From: Acestrorhynchus altus
Taxonomy: Eukaryota; Chordata; Actinopteri; Characiformes; Acestrorhynchidae
Assembly: GCA_034509495.1 (NCBI GenBank)
Contig: CM067523.1
Coordinates: forward strand, 4,646,915-4,710,914
DNA: 64,000 nt
Direction: 5' to 3'
Numbering within the stretch: position 1 is the first letter of the stretch; every line of letters starts with the position of its first letter. The notes under the pieces are model-generated. The model was not told where the DNA came from and did no database searches. It worked only from the letters and a program-made list of their open reading frames with translations. Below, one piece after another: positions 11,481 through 23,395 of the stretch. The position numbers and the translations under genes were made by a program.

Positions 11481-11602
11481 GCAGGATGAGGACAATACTG
11501 CGTTGAGAAGTGTGTGACTTTCAAGTCCTGTTTTACATTTTTACATGAATCAACAATTAGACATACACACATACACACACACAGTCTTGGATATATGTGG
11601 TG

Positions 11603-11604
<2 letters not shown>

Positions 11605-11661
<57 letters not shown>
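11605..11661. repeat. (TG)n microsatellite
   Basis: A pure TG run. A short CA run also occurs at about 11812-11836. Confidence 0.95.
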
Positions 11662-11663
<2 letters not shown>

Positions 11664-11999
11664 ATCAGTGGTAGTAAGGGTGTAGATGAAATATTTTATA
11701 ATGGTGTGAATGTTTTTTGTTTTTTTTTATTCCTGGAAAAAAGTGTTTCCTCTGTTTAGTTACTGAATATGTTTCTCGTCATTTCTGTCAGGGAGCATTC
11801 AACACACAGGCACACACCCACACACACACACACACTCACGTCAGCAACCAGGTAGAGGGGACTTCATGCATGGTGACAAGGTGCTGCTGTGTGTGAAAAT
11901 GTCAGCCTTCACAGGCTTGCCTGAAGTCTGGCGCCGTATTTAAGGTGCTCATTAGTCGCAAAGAAAATATGCGTGAAATTGAAGTGTAAGAAAGCCATT

Positions 12000-12000
<1 letters not shown>

Positions 12001-12067
<67 letters not shown>

Positions 12068-12157
12068 GTCTCTCCGAGCCAAGCCAAGCCCAGGCACTCG
12101 GGCTTATTAAGGTTCAAAACAAGCATGCAAGGAGACAATGTGTAGCTATCAAGAAAT

Positions 12158-12245
<88 letters not shown>
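12001..12245. repeat. Compound microsatellite cluster (CT)n, (CA)n, (TA)n
   Basis: CT occupies 12001-12075. About 80 bp of ordinary sequence follows. CA then occupies 12159-12217 and runs directly into TA at 12218-12245. Confidence 0.95.
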
Positions 12246-12250
<5 letters not shown>

Positions 12251-12608
12251 GAACATACTCTTCTCAGTATGCTTCTCCTCTCACAGTATTGTTTCACAGT
12301 TGTTCAGTCCATACATGACGCTTATGGAGGGGACAACATGTACCTGTCAGTAAGCTCCTATACACCTACTTCTTCACTGAAGGCCCATATACTGACATTA
12401 TAATACCTTCTATTTTTATACCTTGTACACATTGTTGTAGATAATGGGTCTCGTTCATGGGAAATGCAGGCTCAAGAGCTCAAGAACACCAGCAAACACT
12501 GCATAGGTCATGATGTCACATGGTCATGAACAGCATAATTTGAAACATCAGAATGGGTCAAGCTACAGCAAGAGTGATCCTTATTACTTTGGTCAATAAT
12601 ACTGGTCA
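12246..12608. other. Unassigned intergenic stretch
   Basis: No gene or recognisable element is seen. Confidence 0.5.
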
Positions 12609-12880
12609 ATGGCCTATTTACATTTACATAGATTTATGGCATTTGGCTGAAGCTCTCACCAAGAGCCAGGGATGGACTGGCTATCAGGACAACTGGGAGA
12701 ATTCTCAGTGGGCTGATATGGGTGTCACTGAGACAGCGAAGGGGACTGCTAATCAAAGGGCCCTCCGGTTGATGAAACGAACAGATCAAAATAGACCCGC
12801 CCCCCCACTAGTTGCCAGAATTTGGCAGCCCACTTACTTACATTTAAGTCATGTTACACATGTAGGTAAATGCATCAGGT
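12609..12880. mobile_element. Composite of common fish repeat fragments
   Basis: 12609-12666 carries TTACATTTACAT and TTATGGCATTTGGCTGA, a widespread teleost interspersed repeat. 12668-12745 begins GGGATGGACTGGCTATC and resembles the edge of a hAT-like repeat. A related piece is at 47500-47640. The two are abutted and truncated. Confidence 0.55.
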
Positions 12881-13060
12881 GTCTTGTCTTGCACTGGTGT
12901 GTGGTGCGCTTGTCCAGTCAGATAGCCAATTACATAATCACCTAGATGTTGCATACTATGCTACACCAATAATTATGACACTTCCTGTTTATGCACCAGG
13001 GCTTCACAATGTGGGTTATTTAAGGATGTGCCAATATGTAAACTCTAGGCCTAATATTTT

Positions 13061-13345
13061 AACCCTCTAGGGTCAAAGGTCATTTTGCGTATCTTTTTAT
13101 GCACATAAAATAATAGCCAACAAATTTATATCTAAATGTTCAGAAAAATCTCAGCCATCTGCATCATGAAGTGACCTAGAGCAGATCTTCTCAAGCTGTG
13201 GGCCAGGGACCACCAGTGGGCTGTGAAGCACTCTCTAGTGGTCCACAGGCCCATCCTCAGGAGAGGATGCCTAAATGCCCTAAAGCTGAAATTTGTAAAT
13301 TTCTTGACCGTCCAGTGGTCAGTTGACACAAAACATAGACACATG
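13061..13345. mobile_element. piggyBac-like left edge plus hAT-like fragment
   Basis: TTAACCCTCTAGGGTC at 13061 fits the TTAA plus CCCT edge of piggyBac-type fish repeats, but no matching right end was found. From about 13180, GATCTTCTCAAGCTGTGGGC followed by GGGACCACCAGTGG resembles a hAT (Charlie-like) terminus. Confidence 0.4.
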
Positions 13346-13900
13346 CACAAATCCACCAGTTACACATAATGAGATACAAAGGATTAGTTTCGTAACCCTT
13401 CTTCATAGCCTCATAACTCCAGAGGTGAGACGAGTATGATCTTGCAACAGATGCAACTAAAAAGCTACAGATTCAGGAAATTGTTAAACCACAATTCTGC
13501 ATTATTATGACCAGAATTAGTACCATATCTATCTGGATAACAGAGAACGATGACTGCATTTATAATAGAGTACAAATGCAGTAAAATGGATACAATGCAA
13601 ATATGTTAGAAAGGTGGTCCAGTTTCACCTAAACAATCTGCTGGGGGTCAGTAATCAATCTGCCAATATGGTTCTGATATCATGAATTCCTAAATATATG
13701 ATTGAGAAATGCATTGTGACATCGAAATCACATTAAAATCACACTGATGAGCTATACAAACAAAAGCAATGGAGGGAAGTATAAATGAGAGAAAAACAAG
13801 AACATGCAAACATGAAATGAAAAGACTGGACACATGATCATAAGCATTGGTATATGAACAGTATATTCTTTGAGCATCATTTTCTTGTATTTCTATTAAA
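13346..13900. other. Unassigned AT-rich stretch
   Basis: No gene, terminal repeats or known repeat were recognised. Confidence 0.5.
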
Positions 13901-13901
13901 A

Positions 13902-14247
13902 CACACTATATGGACACCCCTTCTAATGCATTCAGCTACTTTAAGATTGCACCTATTGCTGACACTGATGTGCAAATGCACACCCAGCTTGTCAGGGCCC
14001 TATAAAGAAGTATTGCCAATAAAATAGGACTGTCTGAGGCAGATAAACAAGAATCTTTTGGCTCCATACCTAATGCCATTGATGGGCTAGAGGTGTATAG
14101 ATTCCCCCAGCTGTGGAGCAGTGGAACTCTCTTCCACTGGAATGATGGTGCTCCTTCCAACACTTTTGGGATGAGTTGGGGAGTTAGGGGTGAGGTGGGA
14201 TTAATGCTTTTGTTGCTGAATGTAATCAAAATCACACAGCAATTTCT
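13902..14247 (-). mobile_element. Family A Tc1-like non-autonomous element
   Basis: It starts ACACTATATGGACACCCC and runs through 'TGCAAATGCACACC', 'AGAAGTATTGCCAATA', the TGGAATGATGGTGCTCC region and 'GAATGTAATCAAAA'. This is one of the most complete minus-orientation copies. The far edge with the AAAAGTATTGGGACACC word is missing. Confidence 0.75.
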
Positions 14248-14267
14248 TTTTAAATAATTGAGTTATA

Positions 14268-14320
14268 TGATGCACCTGGATTACAGATATGATGATATTG
14301 ATCTATTGTGCAGCCCTATT
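14268..14320. mobile_element. hAT-like terminus fragment
   Basis: ATGATATTGATCTATTG is followed by TGCAGCCCTA, the outward edge typical of the AGGGCTG-ended fish hAT repeats. No partner end is nearby. Confidence 0.4.
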
Positions 14321-15058
14321 CAACAAGCTTTTGAGCAAATCAAATGAATTTACTCCAGTTGCCGCAATGAGTCATGCAGCATTGTTATGGCACACAAACA
14401 CAACATAAAGCCCAACATGATTTAATGCTTTGTTGATTACAGCAGTGTACGGAGTATGTGCACTGTTGCCACCATTCTACGGCATGGATGCATATAAGGA
14501 GCCCAGGCAGTCCACGCCAGTAAGCTGATCAGAATGAGTGGTTCGTGTCTGCGGGTTTGAAGAAGGCCCTGATAGCTTTATCAGTGTAATACCACCACAA
14601 AAGACCCACTGCTGTCTGGAGTGCAGTGAAAAAAAAACCCTCCAATCAGCTCAGGCACAAAAAAAACCCAGTTCAAAACGAATGGACAACGTGCTGCAGG
14701 ATCTCAAGCCTCTGTGGAAGCGCACAGACTATGTGGCTGGAAATTTGAGAAAACATCAGTGATCCTTTCACATGTGTGTGCACACACAGACACACGCATT
14801 GGCACCACTGGAGTCCACAACAAGACAGTGGCAATGATACACACTGTGGAGACACACACTCTGCAACAGGGTTAACCATTATCGCAGCACAGGCCACTAG
14901 TAATGCTAGTGTGTAACGATGCTGTAAATATACTGAAGGAACTAAATAACTGAATGGATCCATATCCAGCAAAATGTAGGACATATCAGAGTAGAGTATA
15001 TGGACACAGCTGATCATCAGCTATTTGTTACAGTAGCTTAACTGAGCTCCAAAAACAA
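14321..15058. other. Unassigned intergenic stretch
   Basis: No gene or element recognised. Confidence 0.5.
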
Positions 15059-15074
15059 TCGTATTTATGGTCAT

Positions 15075-15092
15075 ATATATATATATATATAA
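15075..15092. repeat. (TA)n microsatellite
   Basis: A short pure TA run. Confidence 0.9.
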
Positions 15093-15097
15093 AATGA

Positions 15098-15222
15098 AGG
15101 AGCTCCTGAAAATAACAATATCTGGCATGTGTCTCCTATAAATACCTTTCTAATTGTTGGCAAATAAAAGTATATGAAACTACGGAAGCTGTCCCACAAA
15201 ATTGGCCTAGGGTTCTAAAGCT
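15098..15222 (+). repeat. Unclassified dispersed repeat, family E, copy 1
   Basis: It contains GAAAATAACAATATCTGG, a shared AATAAAAG word and a CATCCCACAAAAT-type word, here TGTCCCACAAAAT. These recur in order at 41690-41820. No coding potential is visible. Confidence 0.55.
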
Positions 15223-15769
15223 TAAAATCAGGATGGCCAATCAGAGTTCCATTAACTGCAAACCAAGCAAATGTCAAGATTTTGGCATAACAGCTCATCT
15301 TGTTTGTATCAGACCAGAAGCTTATATGACAGCTGACCATAAAAATGCAAAAGTTAAGAAAATCAATTCTGCAACTTTATGCAGCCATTTATAGCTTCTA
15401 GGAGCGTCCTAGTCTTTTTATGCCCTCAATGAAGTGCACACTATATCTTCCCTAGCTAATGAACACTCATGGAGGAGGGAAATTAAAGAGAAAAGCAGAC
15501 AGGAAGCAGAGGAAAAGAAAGAGTGGAGATTTATGTGAGCCACGGAGTTTCTCGCCCCATTTACAGAGCACAGCAGGCAAACAACACATCAGACTTGGTG
15601 TGAAGGTTTCACTGTGCAAAGAAATCACATCTGTGTTTATTGTTTTGTTTTGTTTTTTTTTTCCAATGGGAAAAAAAAGGACTTGGCGTGATCAGCCTTA
15701 AGGCTCCACTAATGTCTTTTAGCATCCAGCAAGGTGTACTGCAATCACAATATGTCGAGCTTCCGCAGC

Positions 15770-16340
15770 CCTACTCTGCAACAATGGGGCCTGATTGATT
15801 CAGTGCCGCTGACCCTCTGCTTCGCTTTGTCCATGGAGTGTACGCTCTCTCTTAACCTGTGTTATTTACATGCAGTGTAATTCACCGTCCAGCAACAGGC
15901 TCACCTTGCAAGCTCTCCCATTAGACATGCTAATTTAGAGTGTACTGTAAATCCTCTCAAATCAGGCTCACGCAGAGCAGAGGAAAAAGCGGAGATGTAA
16001 AAAATACAGGCACTCCTCTAAATCATGGGCGTGTCTTTGTGACCCCGGCATTACCCTGGGCTGAGGACGAGGAGAGCGTGGGGAAGGGAGAAAGAGATAG
16101 AGAGGGAGGGGGCATGGCACTTTGTAATGCGCCACAGTAGATCTTCCAGCCGTCACCTTACCAAAGTATCTTAAAATAACGCTTGTGATGAATGCGCAAT
16201 TTCCCTAATTTACGGGGCCTCAGTGTGCTCTCGGCTACACGTGGGATGGAAATCTTAAATGGGGCTTGAACGGCGCTCCTCACAACAAGAAATCAATATG
16301 CCACGCGGCTTAGGGAACTATGGCTGCAGTGGATAGGAGA
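15770..16340. other. Candidate regulatory block
   Basis: About 570 bp almost free of repeats, with higher GC than its surroundings. It contains GACATGCTAATTTAGAG, TTCCCTAATTTACGG and CAAGAAATCAATATGCC. The texture suggests an enhancer-like conserved element. Confidence 0.35.
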
Positions 16341-16380
16341 AAGAGGGACTAATTTTCACTGAACACAGTGGAAGTATGTA

Positions 16381-16382
<2 letters not shown>

Positions 16383-16442
<60 letters not shown>
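16383..16442. repeat. (TG)n microsatellite
   Basis: A pure TG run. Confidence 0.95.
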
Positions 16443-16881
16443 TGTGTCATTTGCGCCTCTTGTCTCAGAGCAGGTTGGCTGTCATTGGCGCAGTGGGATG
16501 ACAAAGGGCATAATGGTGCCGCGCCGCAGTGTAGCATTACAAATGGAAATCACCAATCACCCGAGATACAACACACACAGGATGAGGTAATAAGGTCTCT
16601 CTGAGCGCATACGCTCACACACAGTGCATTCGCGTTCATGCACCGGTGTGTGTATGTGTGTGGTAAAGAGAAAACACAGGGCCCATACTGGCTCTTTAAA
16701 TACGACTGTTTGCGACACGTTTGCACTACAAGTTACATACTGATCCACATTCAGATCTACATGCTTAACGCTACCCATTGGCACTCTCTCCATGTACAAT
16801 CCACCAATCCATCATAGCATCATGACCACCTCCTCCTTTTTACATTCACTGCCCATATCATCAGCTCCACATACCACAGAG
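16443..16881. other. Unassigned intergenic stretch
   Basis: Unique sequence. 16450-16570 (with CATTACAAATGGAAATCACC) might extend the preceding regulatory block beyond the microsatellite. Confidence 0.4.
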
Positions 16882-17432
16882 CACTTTGTAGTTCTATAAT
16901 TACAGACTGTAGTCCATCTGTGTCTCTGCACACTTTATTCTCCTCCTTTCACCCTGAGCTTCAATGGTCAGGACCCCACAGGACCACCACAGAGCCAGGA
17001 TTAAGAGGGTGGTGGGTCATTTACAGCACCGCATTGGCACTGACATGGTGGTGGTGGGTTAGTGTGTGTTGTGCTGGTATGAGTGGATCACATACGGCGG
17101 TGCTGCTAGAGTGTTTAAACCCCTCCATGTCACTGCTGGACTGAAAACAGTCCACCAGCCAGAAATATCCAGCTGACAGCGTCCTGTGAGCACTGAAGAA
17201 GGACTAGGGGATGGGCAACACAAACTGTGAAGAAACAGATGAGGTTCTGTCTCTGACTTTACATCTACAAGGTGGAGACACTAGGTAGGAGGTTCTGTGA
17301 GTGGACGCTCCAGCACTCCACCACCTGCCCTGTGGTGGACCTGTTGGGCCCTGACCATTGAAGAACAAGGTGAAAAGAGGTTAACAATGTATGCAGAGAA
17401 ACAGATGGACTACCGTGTGTAATTCTAGATCT
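16882..17432. mobile_element. Family B long-inverted-repeat element
   Basis: The left arm reads CTGTAGTCCATCTGT..., TCTCTGCA..., CTTCAATGGTCAGG. The right arm is its reverse complement, with CTGACCATTGAAGAAC and ACAGATGGACTACC. The arms pair over at least 65 bp, and internal words such as TGCTGGTATGAGTGGATCA belong to the same family. There is no transposase. A right-arm-only copy is at 61026-61200. Confidence 0.75.
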
Positions 17433-17454
17433 GGTCCAAAATAATAATTAAAAA

Positions 17455-17680
17455 AATGTTGAAGCATTGCTGTGAGAACCTGATTGCATTCAGTGATGCC
17501 AGCATTAGTGAAGTAAAGAAGTAGGATGATCATTGCCTGAACTCATCCTCAGCTTCCCAGCATCTCACAAGTATTGAATAGAGCACCATCATCACTGAGA
17601 ATGCAGTTCCACTGCTCCACGGCACGTCTGGACAGTGGGTTTATGTTTATTCATCTGCTCCAGACAGCACTGACCTATTA
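17455..17680 (+). mobile_element. Family A Tc1-like non-autonomous element, fragment
   Basis: It runs from GAAGCATTGCTGTGAGAA through GATTGCATTCAGTG and GTTCCACTGCTCCAC to CATCTGCTCCAGACAGC. Both outer ends are lost. It abuts a Tc1 transposase relic. Confidence 0.7.
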
Positions 17681-17965
17681 AAGCTTGGACTCCAAAAGAC
17701 TTCTGGAGGTATCCGGTGGTATCTGGGACCCATGTATTAGCAGCAGATGTTTAAAGTTCTGTATGTTGTGTAGGTTGAAGGGGTACTTATGCAGTGATGA
17801 GCCTTGGGCACCTATGACCTGTCGTCAGTTCACCGGCTGTCCTTGCTTGAAGTACTTTGGTAAGTCCTGACCAGTGCATAGTGGGAACACCCCACAAAGG
17901 CCTCTCTCATATTTTGGAGATGTTCTGACCCAGTCATCTAGGTTTGGCTTTCTTATGCTCCAACT
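17681..17965 (-). mobile_element. Tc1-like transposase relic with internal deletion
   Basis: On the minus strand an N-terminal segment (WVRTSPKYERGLCGVFPLC, then an HTH-linker-like part, TGQDLPKYFKQGQPVN) runs, after an in-frame stop, straight into a C-terminal segment (NIQNFKHLLLIHGSQIPPDT, SRSLLESKL). The whole DDE catalytic middle is missing. The C-terminal part matches the conserved tail of a very common fish Tc1-like transposase. The copy cannot be functional. Confidence 0.75.
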
Positions 17966-19171
17966 GATCTGAAGAGAGTCAGTGCTTCTCACACATCACT
18001 CGATTCTCTCTCCAACTGTCAACTCCAACTGATGAAGGAATCTGCAGACTAAAGCCAACCGATTCAGCCAGATTGACCACTGGTGTGAACATCAGGGTAA
18101 AAATGGTTTATTGTGACCCCAGCTTAATGGAGATACATCATTTTAGAGATTCAATTCCCTCTACATACATGGTCCTACTACATACTGGTTTAACTTAGGC
18201 GTAGTTGAAGCCCCCCAGACACAACATCTTAACCTCGATGGATACCTGTGTCCCCCCATTGTCCTCTTTTTTGAAAACTAAAATATGTTCACCCTAATCT
18301 ATGCTGCACATTCTGTATCTGCATGTTCCGTTATATACAAAATGCAAATTCATGTGACCAGTAATGATAAACATTACATACTCAGACTCTCAATTCCATA
18401 AATTCCAAAACATGCTACACTGTAGATCTGCACTGCCAGCTGCGTACAAGTGCATACAGTAAATGCACATCCTCATCGGTAACATCCAGTACAATCCATA
18501 CGCAAAAAATCATGGAGATGTTAATGAGTTCTATGTTTCAAATGCATGCTTTTCTGTTAATCTATTTTAATGCCTTCATAACAGCGTGATTTCTGCCTGT
18601 CTTTGAAGCATGCTGAAACGCAGACCCCAGAGACACGCTGATATTCTGCATTTCAAATGCTCCCATGCTCACACTGCTGCCTTAATGACATTGATGCTAG
18701 ACAGCTGCTAGGTGATAAACTGCATAGCTCAGATCGCGCTACTATGCTCCTGAAATCTCACTGGTTGCACAGCTCGAGCTGTACAAAATGCATTCAGCTC
18801 ACTTTTGAGACACGTATGACAACTGAAAGCCCAGCAGACTTGTGTTGAAAGCATCTGTTTGTCTATGTAACCCTCCCACCACCACCACCACCCATCTCTC
18901 ACACCCCCATTGTCTATGATATGGCTAACTCCCTGTTGACCTCTTTTTGGCCGAGAAGTTAAACAAACATGGCCCTGACATGGGCCTCTTGCCCGGTCAC
19001 TCACCCCTCACCTTTGACCCCAGCTCTGGGTAAACGGCAGGCTACTGGCAGGCATCATCCATACAGGATTCTTTGCAATCCACCAAATGCAGGCAGAGTA
19101 CATCTAAGTAGCAAAGCTCCATAATGCTGACAGTGCCAATATAAGTGCACATTATGGGTTTATTTAAGGTA
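17966..19171. other. Unassigned intergenic stretch
   Basis: No gene seen. 18060-18130 may be further decayed transposon. 18860-18900 holds a short CCACCA-rich patch. Confidence 0.5.
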
Positions 19172-19410
19172 TACTTTTTGGACAAAAGTATTGGGACACC
19201 TGCCAATGTATTGTTTCTTCTAAAATCAAGGCCATTGAAAAGAGCTTGTCGTGCTTTTGTTGAGTAACTGTCTTTCTAGTAGATTTTGGAGGATCACTGT
19301 GAGGATATGATTGCATTCACTGACCTGTGCATTAGTGAGGTGAGGATGTTGGATGATCACCACCCTACCTCATCCCAAAAAGTAGTGAATGGAGCACCAT
19401 CAAAAATAGC
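19172..19410 (+). mobile_element. Family A Tc1-like non-autonomous element, 5' half
   Basis: It begins with the outer edge GACAAAAGTATTGGGACACC (to 19200) and continues to the GGAGCACCATCA region. It then switches abruptly to a different Tc1-like sequence. Confidence 0.8.
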
Positions 19411-19439
19411 ACCCAGAAGGAATCAACCTATTGCAATGG

Positions 19440-19990
19440 ACGACTGCAATAGTTATGCAGACTGTTATGGAGGCTCTCAGAATGGCAGAGTGTCCTGCTT
19501 TTGTCTTTGCTTTTTTCAACACCAAGAACAATGTTTTGTCATCACATGTCACACCTACAGAAGACCTGGTGTTGTGGTGTGGGATGCTATTTTGTAGGAT
19601 GCCAGATCACCTTTGATCTTCATTAGAGGGACTTTGACAACATTACATAAATGCGGCCCTCAACCAGTCATCCTACCTTTTCTGAACAGGCTCCGGTGAT
19701 CTATTGCAACAGGATAATGCTTGTCTGCATGCTGCTACTGCCTAAGAGCTTGCATTTGAAGACACAGATACTATGCCATGGTCAGACACATCATCAGACT
19801 TATCCCCCATTGAAAATGTGTGGGATGCTATTGGATGCACTATCGACACTCCACCCCTGCCGCACAATCTGCAGGACACCATTAGAAACCTCTACAACTC
19901 TATAAATGCCGAGACGTGGCGTGTTGCGTTAAACCTGGCACCATGCTGAGAGACACTACTTCTGTATCTGCAGATCAATAAATATTGCCC
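19440..19990 (+). mobile_element. Tc1-like transposase relic (C-terminal half)
   Basis: It translates to LLQQDNACLHAAT (second catalytic Asp) and, after a stop, SSDLSPIENVWDAIG (catalytic Glu), then a C-terminal tail through LQDTIRNLYNSI and a stop near 19947. The interruption between motifs marks it as dead. The 3' part recurs at 30950-31075. Confidence 0.85.
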
Positions 19991-20000
19991 ATATCAGTCT

Positions 20001-20696
20001 AAATGTTTAATCATTTCTTGTTCCTGGTAACCTTTCCAACTGCAATCCGACACTTCCTTCTGGCTGCACCTATTTTGACACCATTTATTTTGCACATCCT
20101 TCAGCTTTAAATGATTAATATTCAACAAATATTCACTGCTGCATGGGAATAAACCGTTAACATCAGAGGGAAGAAAGGACATCTGTCAGCAAGCTGTGGT
20201 TGATCAGCTTCCTGGAGGTATCCTGCTGTGGCTAGGTGATATCCCATCCGCCCTGTCTCCCTAAAAAAGCTCTATTGGAGATGTATAAGGCCTGTTTTTC
20301 TTGGCTCAGGTTGTCCCAGCTTACATCAGATAAAACAGCAACTTTGTCTGGGACCTCACGTACACTATCCATGGTTTACATGAACGCTACATCGCTCCGA
20401 AACCCCGGCTGGGTGCTATATGTGTCTCACTTCATAGAGACCTCAGTGTTTCCCCTGCAGATGCTTCACCGATTATGTATACATCAACGTCCTCTTTCTT
20501 CCCCTCACTGGATTCTTTCTTTTTGTGTTTGATTTGTAAAACTGTGCTAGACATTTGACAAGCTTTGTAATTGCTGAATACTGGATATCTCTGTGTTTAG
20601 GTAGTGGCTTTCTTATTTAGTTATTCTCTTTCATCTTTACAGAGGAGGAAGGGAATTTCTCAAATAACCAAAACTCACTTATTTGGCTTTGCTTCA

Positions 20697-20698
<2 letters not shown>
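20001..20698. other. Unassigned intergenic stretch
   Basis: No gene seen. 20200-20470 looks like unique sequence without obvious repeats or homeodomain words. Confidence 0.5.

Positions 20699-20755
<57 letters not shown>
20699..20755. repeat. (TG)n microsatellite
   Basis: A pure TG run. Confidence 0.95.
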
Positions 20756-20756
<1 letters not shown>

Positions 20757-20983
20757 CTGCTTTATAGGATGATCCCTGGAATTTATGTAAGTGGCTCTTG
20801 AAGGGAGTGAGGGGCGTGATGAAAGTTCTTGCCTGCCTTTTTGATTGGCTGCCATTGGAGTGCTGTTGCCCTCAGGGTCTAGGCTGAAGAAGACCTCTCA
20901 GAGGGGTCAAAGGTGAAGCATCTAACGTAAGGTGATAAGGGAAAGTGCTTAGTACCATTTAAGCTGAACACTCTCATTCTACT

Positions 20984-20986
<3 letters not shown>

Positions 20987-21028
<42 letters not shown>
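20987..21028. repeat. (CA)n microsatellite
   Basis: A pure CA run. Confidence 0.95.
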
Positions 21029-21029
<1 letters not shown>

Positions 21030-21610
21030 CCACACAAATCAACTGATGTATATCTGTAAAGAGACACTGAAACTAAACCAGTGGGGTCAAACACACACAT
21101 GAACACATAAGAACAAAATGTGCACACAAAAAACACATGTCCCCCACCCTCTGGTGTCCTTCCAATAGAAGACAATATGATATGGTCAGTTTAATGACCT
21201 CAGTGTGTTACCTGTCACGACTGGTTTAACAGCAGGAATGACGATCAGCCTTGGGGACGTATTAACTTACTTTTTGGAACATTTGGAAACAAAATACATA
21301 CGACAGCATGAATGACACGATTATTAAGTATATCTACAGACACCTCAAAACATGTAGATTAACCTTCATAATTTTGTAATTAATACGTAATGAATTACAA
21401 CTACATTGGGTTTACGTTCTGTTTTGACAAGTTTGTGTCTGCTTTCTCAATTATTTTCTAATTGTTGTCATCAACAAATGACTGGTGCATTGGGAAATTA
21501 TAATGAACAGCTTTTCTGCCTGTAAAAAGTGGCATCTGTCAAGGAGTGGATAGTAAGTAAGAGTATGCCGAAGCATTTTATTCTGACCTAAGGTGACCAG
21601 TTCAAATGTT
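21029..21610. other. Unassigned intergenic stretch
   Basis: AT-rich. No gene or repeat recognised. Confidence 0.5.
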
Positions 21611-21624
21611 AATATTTAGGAGTT

Positions 21625-21815
21625 AATGTCTTTGGCGTTGGCCCCATAGTCTGACCAGGTCATGAAACGTTTGGACCTGCTCTGATCCTGCTGAGTGCCG
21701 ATTATGGAATCCAACTCCCTGGAAAACCGAACCGAACTGGTGTCGGCCTGGAGGAAGGAGGGAAAGGCAAGACATCAGCATCTGTAAAGCAGCAAAGTGT
21801 GTCATGCAGCCTGAA
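21625..21815 (+). repeat. Unclassified dispersed repeat, family C, copy 1
   Basis: Shared order of words with the other copies: GTCTTTGGCGTTGGCCCCAT, a GTCATGAAACGT-like word, an ACTGGTG...GGAGGAAGGA block and GACATCAGCATCTGTAAAGC. Other copies are at 40512, 45418 and 56815 (reversed). Confidence 0.6.
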
Positions 21816-22119
21816 GAATTGCGCTGTCACTACACTTCCATTAGAATCACATATGCCATTAATGTTTTGTACGAAAACGATCAATCAATATATTGTGTAT
21901 TAAGTGTATCGTGCTTAAATACTGCTAACAAGCTATGGCAGCGCTTAGGGAGTCAGAATGTTGCACGGGTCTCATAGCATGACTCCCATAATCCCACAGT
22001 TGTCAGCTCAAAACAAGTGTGGCATTTGAGAACTAATAACGGTCATCATATTGGGTCAGTTAGCAGGTGCAACCCCAACCCGCCCCCCACTCCCTAACCC
22101 CAAAAAACTTCCAGATCGT

Positions 22120-22430
22120 GAAGCTCTGACAGTGGGCACCATTGTGTGCACACTGTGTGCAGAACTGGCTGACGGCAGCCTGTCAGTCAGAGTGGTCTGA
22201 GTGAGGTGGGTGGAGCCTGTCAGCCACAGCAGCCCATCAGTGGCTGAGCAGCAAGCATGGCACCCTGTTCACCAGTGCCTCTCTCATAAAACTCATTATC
22301 ACGCTCAAATTATTTCCACCCACAAGCCGCTTAATTAACACGCATGTCCAAGCTCACGTCAGCTCGCACAAATTGATTACAACATCAGACCCCTCCATCT
22401 TTTCCAAGCTCCGTCAGAGAACAGAGAGGA
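22120..22430. other. Candidate regulatory block
   Basis: Unique and moderately GC-rich, with CGCTTAATTAACACGC and CAAATTGATTACAAC near 22330-22385. It sits immediately before a tandem repeat array. Confidence 0.3.
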
Positions 22431-22817
22431 AACCTGTGCTGTCTTCTGAGAGGTTCTTATGTTTAATCCGGTAAAATGGCGTTGTACGGGATTCACTATT
22501 CTAAACATACTGTCATTCATTTACTGTATTTACTCCATCACTATGCACTACATCATATAGTTCACCTCTGTACACACACCCTACTTATTGTAGGCCACTT
22601 ACTGTATTTAGTGATTTACTATATTTTATATTGTGCTGTTTACTTGTATACTCCCTCACTATGCCATCTATACTGTAGTTCATTCGTATACTCCCTAACA
22701 CTATGTAGTGTATACTCCCACACTATATCCTATATGTATTGTATCTCACTTGTTTACTTCTTCTCTATGCCCTAGGCACTGTAGTGCACTCGTGTCCTCC
22801 CTCACTATGCACGTTTT

Positions 22818-22925
22818 ACAGGGTGAGCCAAAAGCCAGAGGACACCCTTTTATTTCAGAAACAAAAGGGAAAATGACATCTGAATAATGCCATTGTTGCC
22901 TGTGTTGCCTGTCAGACGACACCTC
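22818..22925 (+). mobile_element. Truncated copy of a GGGTGAGTCAAAAG MITE
   Basis: The left part is near-identical to 23191-23290 (CCTTTTATTTCAGA, ACAAAAGGGAAAATGACATC). The right half is missing and the array resumes at once. Confidence 0.75.
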
Positions 22926-23187
22926 ACTATGTCATGTATACTGTAGTTCATTCATATACTCCCTAACACTGTGTAGTGTGGTGTATTTGTGTGTTCCCTC
23001 ACTATGCCTTATGTACCGTAGGTTACTTGTGCACTCCCTCACTAGGTCCCATTTGCTGTAGCTCACTTACAGCATTTACTCCTCTACTTTCTCCTTTACA
23101 CTATCACTATGCCCTGTATTTTGCTTACTTCCTCTTTGTGGCCTATGGACTGTGTTGCACTTGTGTACTCCCTCACTATGCACTGTA

Positions 23188-23395
23188 TACCGTGTGAGTC
23201 AAAAGACACAGGACATCCCTTTATTTCAGAGACAAAAGGGAAAATGACATCTGAATAATGCCACTGTTGCCTGCATGGCCTGTAGGCTGACCTTCACTAC
23301 TTGCGTTGTCTATGGTGAGTTTGCTCACTGGATTTGGCAGAGGGGACAGTGGGTTTCTTGTGACTTTGTGGTGTGACTTTTGACTCACCCTGTAG
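23188..23395 (+). mobile_element. Mariner-like MITE inside the tandem array
   Basis: The left end CCGTGTGAGTCAAAAG and right end CTTTTGACTCACCCTGTA are imperfect inverted repeats, with TA at each edge. The element is about 205 bp with no coding capacity. Confidence 0.65.

Noticed and set aside
22476..23197. Leu/His/Tyr-rich frames of 99 and 73 codons resembling membrane proteins
   Set aside because: They are translations of the degenerate CTCCCTCACTATG tandem array.
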